A DNA stretch of 46,495 bases from Clostridia bacterium (GTDB taxonomy: Bacteria; Bacillota; Clostridia; Oscillospirales; CAG-272): contig JAFXJH010000033.1 in NCBI GenBank assembly GCA_017532425.1, forward strand, positions 1-46,495, given 5' to 3'. Made by a program: the position numbers and the translations under genes. This document shows, piece after piece, positions 14,408 through 22,346 of the stretch; the stretch's first letter is position 1; every line of letters starts with the position of its first letter. A model generated the notes under the pieces. That model had not been told where the DNA came from. It did no database searches and saw nothing but the letters and a program-made list of their open reading frames with translations.

Positions 14408-16720
14408 GTGATCGAAAAAAATAATATAGTTGAAATCGCTAAAAGACACTCCATAAAAAGAGAGGGAGCTTCTCCCGACTTTTTTGAGGGGTCACTTATC
14501 GGAAACGGAGATCTCGGAGCTGTCGTATGCTCAAGACCGGATGCACTTGTCGTATATTTCGGTCATAACAGCATTTGGGATATTCGTATATGCGAGGATC
14601 ATAAGGATAAGGTCAAAACATTTAATGAGCTGTGGAATAGAATACTCGACGAAAAGAATAGCTTTTCGGGAGCAGAGTGGCATAGAAAATACAACGATAC
14701 GATCTGTGCCTCCTATCATAAGCTGTATCCGCGTCCCTATCCCGCATCCGCGCTCTACCTCTTTTTCGACCGTAAGGAATACGATGTGATCTGTCAGGAG
14801 CTTGATATTTCCTGCGGACTCGTGACCGTTACCTTTGAAAGAATAGACGGCGAGAAGTATTATGCCCGTATATTCATTTCGCAAAGCTCGGATACGATGT
14901 TTTGTAAAACTGTCAACGCCAAAGGTGAGCCGACAGAACTCTTTTATAGAATCAAGATAATGCCACATACTCCGGATGCGGGACTTCCCGATTATACGGT
15001 TTTCGAAAACGGATTTACACAGATACTTCCGTACAATGATTATTCGGGATCGCCGAGAGAAGGTGTGGATAAAGGCTTCACTGTGAGATATGCTGTTGAC
15101 GGGACTTTGGAAAACATGGGACTTGATACAAGGATTTACTCTGCGTCGTCGATAACCGTTGATATTACACATGGCTACGTTGAAGAGCTTAAAGATTCGA
15201 AAAATATTGAAAATATCTCATGTAATGAGGACCTCATTCATACGCGCAGGATATGGCACGATTATTGGAAATGCTCAGGCATTTCTATCGATGATGATTT
15301 TTTAGAGCATATCTGGTATACCAATACCTATTTTATCCGCTGCGCGATAAATGAAAGCTGCCGCTGTCCCGGTCTTTTCGCAAACTGGATGTATCGCGAT
15401 ATAGGAACCGCATGGCACGGCGACTATCATATGAATTACAATACTCAGCAACCATTCTGGGGGCTTATGGGAGCAAACAGACAGGCTTTGCATATGCCGT
15501 ACGTAAGACTTGCCGAGGAGCTTCTTCCGGTATCAAAGGCTTGGGCGAAGGATTTTTATCAGATGGACGGCGCGTGCTTCCCGCATTCTGCCTACCCCGT
15601 TCCGATGACAGTAAATCCATATCCCACAACCGATTGGGGATGGGAGATATTTGAAACGCCCTGGACCGTGCAGAGCCTTTGGTGGCACTATACCTATACC
15701 CGTGACAAGGAGCTTCTTCGCACAAGACTCTATCCTGTAATGAGGGAAGCGGCGCTGTTTTTGGTCGATTATATGACACGCGAAAATTCGGGATGCAAGG
15801 ATGACGGTAAATATCATCTCTTTCCCACGATCGTTCCCGAGCTTTACGGACTTGTTAACGGACTTGATAAAAACCAGGACGGAATCGCAGACCTTACTCT
15901 TACTAAATTTCTTTTCAGTGCGATGCTTACGGCTATTAATGATCTTGATATCCTTGATGAAGAAGCCGAGCTGTATGCAAAGATCGAGTCGATACTGTCA
16001 GCATATCCCGAGTATCCTACCGCAACGTCGAAAAGGGGAGAGGTGTTTGTTAGCGTAGAGACCGAAGACCCCGATCACGTGGTCTATAACGTTCCTACCA
16101 ATCTTATGCCGATATTCCCGGGCGAGGATATCGACGTGCACAGCTCGTCTGAAAAGGAGCTTGAAATAGCAAAGCGTTCCTGGAAATTCCACTATAACGA
16201 GGGCGGAAACGATCTTGTATTCTACCACCTTGTGGGAGCGCGTCTTGGTGTGATAGACCTTGAAAAATTCAAAAGACAGATAAGATATTCGCTTATGCCT
16301 AACGGCACGGCAACAGACAGAGCAACACTTACGGGCGGACGCTACGGCGATGATTGCTATATGGATTTTATGAGCCGTATGGGAATATGGATCGAAAATT
16401 TCTCGCTTTATGCGGTGATTAACGAGTGTCTGATTTGGGGACATACCGACACGGTACGCCTTTTCCCGAATTGGGATATGAACAGATCGGCATCGTTTTG
16501 TACGCTGAGAGTAAAGGGCGCTTTTCTGATAGATGCGGAATGTGCAGAGGGTAAGGTGACCTTTGTTCGCGTATACAGCGAATGCGGAGGAGAATTCCGG
16601 CTCGAAAACCCGTGGAGCAGGGCAGTAGATCAAAACGGACGGGTCTGTGATGACAAGATCATCTGCATACAAATGCAAAAGGGTGAAGAAATCGTGATAA
16701 GACCCTTTGAAAAACAGTAA
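14408..16720 (+). CDS. GH95-like (alpha/alpha)6-barrel glycoside hydrolase
   Basis: The 770-residue protein has an N-terminal beta-sandwich (about 15-260, starting with the GSLIGNGDLGAVV motif) and an (alpha/alpha)6 barrel (about 290-690). WHGDYHMNYNTQQPFWG includes Asn343 and Asn345, which match the paired asparagines that activate water in GH95 alpha-L-fucosidases; a short beta tail follows. It fits the DUF5703/GH95-like branch, so the substrate may be an L-fucoside, an L-galactoside or another alpha-glycoside. The GTG at 14408 follows GGAG at 8 nt; the nearby ATG at 14403 leads to an immediate stop. There is no signal peptide. A bidirectional hairpin ends the transcript. A fucosidase of another family (GH29) is at 42090. 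Confidence 0.8.
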   Translation: MIEKNNIVEIAKRHSIKREGASPDFFEGSLIGNGDLGAVVCSRPDALVVYFGHNSIWDIRICEDHKDKVKTFNELWNRILDEKNSFSGAEWHRKYNDTICASYHKLYPRPYPASALYLFFDRKEYDVICQELDISCGLVTVTFERIDGEKYYARIFISQSSDTMFCKTVNAKGEPTELFYRIKIMPHTPDAGLPDYTVFENGFTQILPYNDYSGSPREGVDKGFTVRYAVDGTLENMGLDTRIYSASSITVDITHGYVEELKDSKNIENISCNEDLIHTRRIWHDYWKCSGISIDDDFLEHIWYTNTYFIRCAINESCRCPGLFANWMYRDIGTAWHGDYHMNYNTQQPFWGLMGANRQALHMPYVRLAEELLPVSKAWAKDFYQMDGACFPHSAYPVPMTVNPYPTTDWGWEIFETPWTVQSLWWHYTYTRDKELLRTRLYPVMREAALFLVDYMTRENSGCKDDGKYHLFPTIVPELYGLVNGLDKNQDGIADLTLTKFLFSAMLTAINDLDILDEEAELYAKIESILSAYPEYPTATSKRGEVFVSVETEDPDHVVYNVPTNLMPIFPGEDIDVHSSSEKELEIAKRSWKFHYNEGGNDLVFYHLVGARLGVIDLEKFKRQIRYSLMPNGTATDRATLTGGRYGDDCYMDFMSRMGIWIENFSLYAVINECLIWGHTDTVRLFPNWDMNRSASFCTLRVKGAFLIDAECAEGKVTFVRVYSECGGEFRLENPWSRAVDQNGRVCDDKIICIQMQKGEEIVIRPFEKQ

Positions 16721-16729
16721 ATAAATGAC

Positions 16730-16764
16730 ACGACCCCGACGCTTTGCGTCGGGGTCGTAATTTT
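16730..16764 (+). terminator. rho-independent terminator after the GH95-like gene
   Basis: ACGACCCCGACGC (16730-16742) and GCGTCGGGGTCGT (16746-16758) form a perfect 13-bp stem with a TTT loop and a T-rich tail. The hairpin also lies just past the 3' end of the convergent DUF1385 gene and may serve both strands. Confidence 0.9.
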
Positions 16765-16776
16765 AAAAGTAATATC

Positions 16777-18014
16777 TTACCAATTATCCTTTTCCTTGTC
16801 TTCGGGAATTACCTCGGTAAGTGCCTTTATAGCACACTCGATCATAGAATCCTCAGGCTCTTTGGTCGTGATATGCTGAAGCCATACGCCGGGTGCGGAA
16901 ATTATTTTCGTGATAATATTGTCATGGCGTCCCGCGAACTTTATAAGCTCGTAGCCTATTCCGATGATAAGAGGAACAAGGATTATTCTTACAAGCGTGC
17001 GGAGAAGCACGTGGTCGATCTGAATAAATCCGCCAAGCAGAATTCCCACAAGAACGACGAGTACGATAAACGAGGTTCCGCATCTGGGGTGGAATCTCTT
17101 TTGCTTGCGCACGTTTTCAACGGTCAATTCAAGCCCCTGCTCGTAGCAGAAAATAGTCTTGTGCTCGGCTCCGTGATACATAAACGTACGGCGGATATCC
17201 TTCATAAAGGATACTCCCCACATGTAGAGCACGAGGATGGCAAGCTTTATAACGCCGGTGAACGCGCTTCTTCCGAGATGGTCAAGATAGGTTGCGCGTA
17301 CAGAAAGCTCACCGAATACGAGATTGTAGATGAATTCGGGCAGGAATACGAAAAGTCCGATAACGAGCACAAGTGCAAGCACGACGCTTACTACCATGAT
17401 AATGCCCATTTCGTTGCTTCCGGATTTTTTGTCGGATTTTTTGTTTTCTTTTTCTGCTTTTTCTTCGGCTTTTGGCGCTTCTTCAAGGGATTCGGTTGCT
17501 TCTTCGCCCTCACCTTCGGGAAGATCTTCTGCTTTGACTTCGGCTGCTTCGGTCACTTCGGAGTTATCTGCTTCCTCGGATGCAGCCTCCTCGGCGGAAA
17601 CCTTTTCAGCCTCCTCGGCGGCAGCTTTTGCGGCAGCCTCGGCTTTTTTAGCCTCTTCCTCGGCAAGCAGATCCTCAAAAGGTCTGCCTTCCTTTTTTGC
17701 TCTCTTTTTGAGCTCCTTCAGAGCCTTTTCCTCGCCTCCTGACGCTCAAGCTCTTCAAGATCCATAGCGATCTCTGCAGATTCGGAGAGACACTTGTATC
17801 CCGTGATCAGCGAGGTTGCCATATTGTATACACCGCGCACGAAGGGGATCTTTGCGATCTTGGGTGTGTTTTTGGGATTGTCCCACTTTTTAAGTACGAT
17901 CTCACCTTTGGTGTCACGTACTGCCATAGCGGTCTTTTCGGGACCGCGCATCATAATTCCTTCGATAAGCGCCTGACCGCCTATCGAGGTCTTTTTTGCT
18001 TTATTTTCAGACAT
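16777..18014 (-). pseudogene. yqhQ: DUF1385 (YqhQ-type) membrane protein, reading frame broken
   Basis: Two adjacent minus-strand frames make one DUF1385 protein. Residues 1-98 (18014-17718) contain IGGQALIEGIMMRGP and PFVRGVYNM. The second frame (open from about 17745 down to 16777) has four or five membrane segments and the family signature YHGAEHKTIFCYE and RFHPRCGTSF. Adding one base to the A4 run at 17726-17729 (minus strand) gives a continuous reading through QEARKKALKELKKRAKKEG. An acidic, alanine-rich linker of about 90 residues lies between the halves and makes the protein longer than the usual roughly 300 residues. Function is unknown. The break may be a real frameshift, an assembly error, or tolerated slippage; no canonical slippery heptamer is present. 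Confidence 0.8.
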
Positions 18015-18113
18015 TTTAATCTCCGCTTTTGAATTTGTACTTATTTAGTACAGTATAAGTTTATATTATATTTATTAACAGAGAGTGAATTTACATATGT
18101 TTTTGTGTAATTT

Positions 18114-19109
18114 TTACTCTTCTTCCATCTTTTTCGGCTTAATATCCGAAAGGGGATTTGCGCTCATCGCTTCTTCCATCTGCGTATTGCTGATGTGTGT
18201 GTATATCTGCGTGGTGTTGAGCTGCTCGTGTCCGAGTATGTCCTTGAGTACGCGGATATCGACCTGTCCGCTCTGATACATAAGAGTCGCGGCTGTGTGA
18301 CGGAGCTTGTGCACCGAAAAATTACGGTATTCAAGTCCCGCAAGCTTCAAATATTTTCCTATCATCCATTGTACCGTCTTGATAGATATGCGTGTGCCGA
18401 GACGGCTGATGAAAAGCGCATTTTTGTCGCGTATCTCGGTCTGACCTCTGACCTTCAGATATGCGTTAAGCGCGTTTTTGCAGGCTTCGTTCAGATATAT
18501 TATTCGGTTTTTGCTGCCTTTACCGGTTACCTTGAGAGAACGCATATCGGGATCGATATCTGAAAGGCTTATTCCCGCAAGCTCGGAAAGTCGCATTCCG
18601 CAGTTAAGAAAGAGAGTTGCTATGGCAAAATCGCGCTCGCGATGCTCTGAAAGCTTATCGTTTTCTATTGCCGAGAGAAGGTCGATGCATTCTTCGATGG
18701 TGAGATATTTCGGCAAAGCTCTTTTCACGCTCGGAGACTCGATATCCTTCGCGGGATTTTTTTCAAGCATTCTCTTGTTTACCGTGTAGTATTTGAAAAA
18801 GCTTCTTATAGCAGAGAGCTTTCGCGCGGTGACAGACGATTTGTTGCCTCTCTGACGCGCGGCATACATAAGAAAGCTCATTATCATATCGGGCGTTATT
18901 TTGGCAACAAAATCGATATCAACGTCCGAAATGTCGGTCTCGTCTATTGCCGCAACGTCGCTCTCGCTTATCCCGTTTTGGGTGGCCTTGATGTATTTTA
19001 AAAAGAGAGTGAGGTCGATCTCGTACTGCTCCACGGTTTTGGGCGAGCGGTTCTGTATAAGCTGCTTGTACGCCGAAAACTGCGTTATTACGTTTGGAAG
19101 TTTGGACAT
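18114..19109 (-). CDS. Xer-type tyrosine recombinase
   Basis: The 331-residue protein has an N-terminal core-binding (SAM-like) domain (about 1-115) and a catalytic domain with the full tyrosine-recombinase set: Arg173 (GMRLSEL), Lys197 (TGKGSK), His277 and Arg280 (HKLRH), His304 (LGHEQL) and nucleophile Tyr313 (IYTHI). It is longer than a typical XerC/XerD of about 300 residues because of an Asp/Ile-rich insert at about 45-75 and a charged tail. Two roles are possible: chromosome-dimer resolution at dif, or integrase of a lost element. No neighbouring phage genes or att repeats are seen, and the ordinary gene context favours a Xer housekeeping role. The ATG at 19109 follows GAGGAAA. Confidence 0.85.
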   Translation of the reverse strand: MSKLPNVITQFSAYKQLIQNRSPKTVEQYEIDLTLFLKYIKATQNGISESDVAAIDETDISDVDIDFVAKITPDMIMSFLMYAARQRGNKSSVTARKLSAIRSFFKYYTVNKRMLEKNPAKDIESPSVKRALPKYLTIEECIDLLSAIENDKLSEHRERDFAIATLFLNCGMRLSELAGISLSDIDPDMRSLKVTGKGSKNRIIYLNEACKNALNAYLKVRGQTEIRDKNALFISRLGTRISIKTVQWMIGKYLKLAGLEYRNFSVHKLRHTAATLMYQSGQVDIRVLKDILGHEQLNTTQIYTHISNTQMEEAMSANPLSDIKPKKMEEE

Positions 19110-19244
19110 AACTTGTTTTTTCCTCGTTTATTATGAAATATTATAAAAATATCGGTTTATTAATTTATTTTTTATTATATAGTTGTTTCTTTGTTCATAA
19201 TTGTGTATTAAAATTAGTATAGTTAAATTTTTAGGAGACTTTTT

Positions 19245-19844
19245 ATGGACCAGTATAAGAAAAACGGATATCAAGTCATAAGACTCTGTCTTTATCAGTT
19301 TGGAATGACTCTGTTCGGACTCGTTGTGGCGATGGCTACAAGCTCGTCTGACACACTCATTCTTTGGACGGGAGTTTTTTCCGCGCTGTTCTACCTTTAT
19401 CTTGTATATTCACTTGTGTACGAGCTCGGACAGAAGGACGGAATCAGAATAGAGGCGGGAAAGCGTAAATATAACCCGCTGAGAGGCTTCTGGCTCGCAC
19501 TTGCGGCAAACTCGCTCAATATTTTGCTTGGCATACTCAGCTTTGTCGGTAAGGTCGTATACGACGCAAACGCCGCAGAGTGGGCAGGTCAGATGTACGG
19601 TATTGCAAACACCGTGGCAAAATTCATTCAGGGAATGTACGTGGGAATTCTCAAGACCTTCCTTATGGACGTAAGCTTTGCAAATCTTATCACACCTATC
19701 CCCGCGATCATCGTTTGTACGATAGGATATATTCTCGGGGTAAAATACTGTCACGGCGTGAAGGAGCCCAAAGAAAAGAAGGAAAAGACAGACAGATATT
19801 ATCCGAACATTTCGGATGCAAGAAACGTTAAAAGAAAAAAATAA
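19245..19844 (+). CDS. membrane protein of unknown function
   Basis: The 199-residue protein has four or five membrane segments (about 9-27, 33-55, 70-94, 115-130 and 140-160) and a highly basic C-terminal tail rich in KEKKEK. No catalytic motif or recognisable family is seen. ATG 19245 follows AGGAGA at 7 nt. TATAGT lies near 19218, but a good -35 is missing. It stands alone between the divergent recombinase and the cwlD-like gene. Confidence 0.7.
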   Translation: MDQYKKNGYQVIRLCLYQFGMTLFGLVVAMATSSSDTLILWTGVFSALFYLYLVYSLVYELGQKDGIRIEAGKRKYNPLRGFWLALAANSLNILLGILSFVGKVVYDANAAEWAGQMYGIANTVAKFIQGMYVGILKTFLMDVSFANLITPIPAIIVCTIGYILGVKYCHGVKEPKEKKEKTDRYYPNISDARNVKRKK

Positions 19845-20021
19845 TTTGATCTGAAATCGTTTTATTAATCTACTTTTTATCCCCGCCCGGGCATATATAT
19901 GTAAAAAGCATTTATATTTCAGGCGGGTGATTTAATGTATGAAGCAGTTAAATGATAAAAAAGGGGTACGGGAGAGATCGCACACCGATATTTCGGGATA
20001 AAAGAGGGAATATCGCTTGTT

Positions 20022-20747
20022 ATGTGTGCGGTAATGATACTTATCTCTGCCGCATACGTGAGCGGATTTTCGGGTAGTACCGTACAAAATATTTTATCAG
20101 AAAATTCTCTTAATGTCAATAGCTCAGCGAAAGACGGTGAGCTCACAATAGTGCTCGACCCGGGGCACGGAGGCGCAGACGGAGGCGCGGTCGGTATCGG
20201 CGGAGTGCTTGAAAAGGAGCTTAATCTCGATATCGCGCTGATGCTTCGCGATATGCTTGTTTTCAGCGGATATAACGTGGTTATGACGCGCAGTGATGAC
20301 AGTATGTATTATGATGAAAATATAAAGCTGTCGAAAAAGGCGCAGGATACACGCCGTCGGGTGGATATCACGAGGGATTATGAAAACTGTATCTTTGTAA
20401 GTATTCATATGAATAAATTTTCCTCGGAAAAATACAGCGGACTTCAGGTCTACTATTCGGACAATGTCGAGGGTGGTAAGGAGCTTGCACAGAGTATCCA
20501 GAGTCTTGCGGGTGAGCTTCTTCAGAAGGATAATAAAAGACAGATAAAGAAGGCGGACTCGACGATATACGTGCTTGACAAGGCGGTTGTGCGCGCTGTG
20601 CTCGTTGAGTGCGGATTTCTTTCAAATGCTGAGGAAACGGCAAAGCTCTGTGATAAAGAGTACAGACGGGATATCGCGACCCTTATTTTTATGGCAATAG
20701 ATAGCTTTGTTTTAACGGGATATAGTGAAAATACTGCAGACAAATAA
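20022..20747 (+). CDS. cwlD: CwlD-like N-acetylmuramoyl-L-alanine amidase
   Basis: Amidase_3 domain from about residue 40 of 241: VLDPGHGG (zinc His), LEKELNLDIA (zinc Glu), VSIHMN (zinc His) and VECGFLSN (catalytic Glu). The enzyme cleaves the MurNAc to L-alanine bond of peptidoglycan; in spore formers CwlD prepares muramic delta-lactam in cortex. The N terminus MCAVMILISAAYVSGF is only part of a membrane anchor. If one A is added to the A6 run at 19957-19962, an upstream ATG at 19939 (with AGGCGGGTG before it) gives MKQLNDKKRGTGEIAHRYFG leading straight into the anchor. So the true start is probably 19939 with a one-base loss. The symbol rests on domain and size and is not certain. Confidence 0.8.
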   Translation: MCAVMILISAAYVSGFSGSTVQNILSENSLNVNSSAKDGELTIVLDPGHGGADGGAVGIGGVLEKELNLDIALMLRDMLVFSGYNVVMTRSDDSMYYDENIKLSKKAQDTRRRVDITRDYENCIFVSIHMNKFSSEKYSGLQVYYSDNVEGGKELAQSIQSLAGELLQKDNKRQIKKADSTIYVLDKAVVRAVLVECGFLSNAEETAKLCDKEYRRDIATLIFMAIDSFVLTGYSENTADK

Positions 20748-20765
20748 ATAAAAGGACTAAAAAAT

Positions 20766-22148
20766 ATGAAACAGCCAAAATCTTATTACGAGTGCTCGGA
20801 ATGTGGCTACAGAAGCGCAAAATGGATGGGAAGATGCCCGTCGTGCGGCGAGTGGAATACTCTTGAAGAGCATATTACGCAGAGTACGTCGAGCTCTGCG
20901 GCAAGCAGAAGTGCATCGGTCGTGCTCGGTGAAAGCCGCGCGGTCAGATTTTCGGAGCTTGAAATGCCCGAATATATGCGAAGCCTTACCGGAATGGGAG
21001 AGCTTGACAGAGTGCTCGGCGGCGGTATAGTTGACGGCTCTGCGGTGCTTATCGCGGGCGAGCCGGGCATCGGAAAATCGACTCTGCTTATGCAGATATG
21101 CGGAGTCCTCGGACAAAGTAAAAAGGTGCTCTACGTTTCGGGAGAGGAATCCTCGGGACAGCTCAAGTACCGCGCAAACAGACTCGGTGTTTCGGGCGAT
21201 ATGCTCTATATTATGACAGAGACCTCGCTTGAAAGAATACTTGGCGAATGTGAAAATATTTCACCCGATTTTCTCGTGGTCGACTCGATACAGACTATGT
21301 TTTCAGACAGCGTGTCTGCTTCTGCGGGAAGCCTTACACAGGTAAAGGAATGTGCGTCCCGCTTTATTTCGATGGCAAAGACCAAGGGCGTTGTCGTGCT
21401 TATGGTAGGTCACGTTAATAAAGAGGGAAATATCGCGGGACCGAAGGTGCTTGAGCATATGGTAGATGCCGTGCTTTCATTTGAAGGCGACAGACAGCAG
21501 CTTTTCCGCGTGATAAGAGCATCCAAAAACCGTTACGGCTCGACTAACGAGATAGGCGTTTTCGAAATGACGGGTGAAGGACTTTGCGAGGTCGAAAATC
21601 CGTCTGAAATGCTTCTTGCAAGCCGTCCGAAAAATATATCGGGCAACTGCGCCGTCTGCGTTATGGAGGGAAGCCGCCCGATAATAAGCGAAATACAGGC
21701 ACTTACCTCGACAAGCTTTCTGTCCTCTCCGAGAAGAACGTCAAACGGTATAGACTATAACAGAATGTATCTGATACTTGCCGTGCTCGAAAAGCGTCTC
21801 GGACTTCGCTTTTCGGCGTGCGATGCCTATCTCAACGTTATAGGAGGTCTTCGCCTTGACGAGCCTGCGGCGGATATGGCGATAGCGCTTGCCCTTCTTT
21901 CGAGTATGAAGGATATTCCGATCCCCGACGACCTTATTGCATTCGGCGAGGTCGGACTTGCGGGAGAGTGCAGACCGGTATCGGCTCCCGAAATAAGAGT
22001 AAACGAGGCGGTAAGACTCGGATTTACAAAAATAATCCTGCCGAAAAAGGACGCTTCGCGTATCGATCCCTCAAAGCTTCCCGACGGTATAGAGCTTATT
22101 GGAGTCGGCGGTATATTCGACGCACTCAAAATTTTCTCCAAGCAGTAA
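20766..22148 (+). CDS. radA: DNA repair protein RadA/Sms
   Basis: The 460-residue protein is full length. A zinc finger formed by Cys10, Cys13, Cys24 and Cys27 is followed by a RecA-like ATPase with Walker A GEPGIGKST (Lys104). The RadA-specific KNRYG motif lies at 254-258 in ASKNRYGSTNEIG. A C-terminal Lon-protease-like domain follows, with LRLDEPAADMAIALALLSS and GEVGLAGECRPV. RadA is a DnaB-type helicase that extends recombination intermediates and helps branch migration. It begins 18 nt after the cwlD stop and is probably cotranscribed with it. A terminator follows within a few bases. Confidence 0.95.
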   Translation: MKQPKSYYECSECGYRSAKWMGRCPSCGEWNTLEEHITQSTSSSAASRSASVVLGESRAVRFSELEMPEYMRSLTGMGELDRVLGGGIVDGSAVLIAGEPGIGKSTLLMQICGVLGQSKKVLYVSGEESSGQLKYRANRLGVSGDMLYIMTETSLERILGECENISPDFLVVDSIQTMFSDSVSASAGSLTQVKECASRFISMAKTKGVVVLMVGHVNKEGNIAGPKVLEHMVDAVLSFEGDRQQLFRVIRASKNRYGSTNEIGVFEMTGEGLCEVENPSEMLLASRPKNISGNCAVCVMEGSRPIISEIQALTSTSFLSSPRRTSNGIDYNRMYLILAVLEKRLGLRFSACDAYLNVIGGLRLDEPAADMAIALALLSSMKDIPIPDDLIAFGEVGLAGECRPVSAPEIRVNEAVRLGFTKIILPKKDASRIDPSKLPDGIELIGVGGIFDALKIFSKQ

Positions 22149-22152
22149 ATAA

Positions 22153-22188
22153 AAAGCGGACAAACGGAAATTCGTTTGCCCGCTTTAT
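22153..22188 (+). terminator. rho-independent terminator after radA
   Basis: AAAGCGG-A-CAAACG pairs with CGTTTG-C-CCGCTTT with one internal mismatch. The tail is only moderately T-rich. Confidence 0.75.
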
Positions 22189-22238
22189 TAATATAGTGTA
22201 AATTTTACGCGATTTTTAATGGAAATAAGGCTGAAAAC

Positions 22239-22267
22239 TTGCAAAATAACGCGTTTTATTGTATAAT
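22239..22267 (+). promoter_or_regulatory. promoter of the CotH-family gene
   Basis: TTGCAA (22239-22244), 17-nt spacer, perfect TATAAT (22262-22267). The TTG in the -35 opens a longer reading frame into the cotH-like gene, but as a promoter element it cannot be the start codon. Confidence 0.75.
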
Positions 22268-22346
22268 TAGTTTATTGTTGTGCTGTAAGCCGGTAAGTAA
22301 AGTCTTCTATGTAAGCAGTAAGTTTTTTGAAAAGAGGATCACACTC

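Noticed and set aside
3476..16720. A Bacteroidetes-type polysaccharide utilisation locus
   Set aside because: There is no SusC/SusD pair, no hybrid two-component or ECF regulator, and no transporter; promoters and ribosome sites are of Firmicutes type.
17718..17760. Programmed -1 frameshifting in the DUF1385 gene
   Set aside because: The overlap lacks a canonical X-XXY-YYZ heptamer and no clear stimulatory hairpin follows; a one-base loss is simpler.
18114..19109. Integrase marking the end of an integrated element
   Set aside because: No att-like direct repeats, tRNA gene or other mobile-element genes were seen nearby; a Xer role fits the housekeeping neighbours better.
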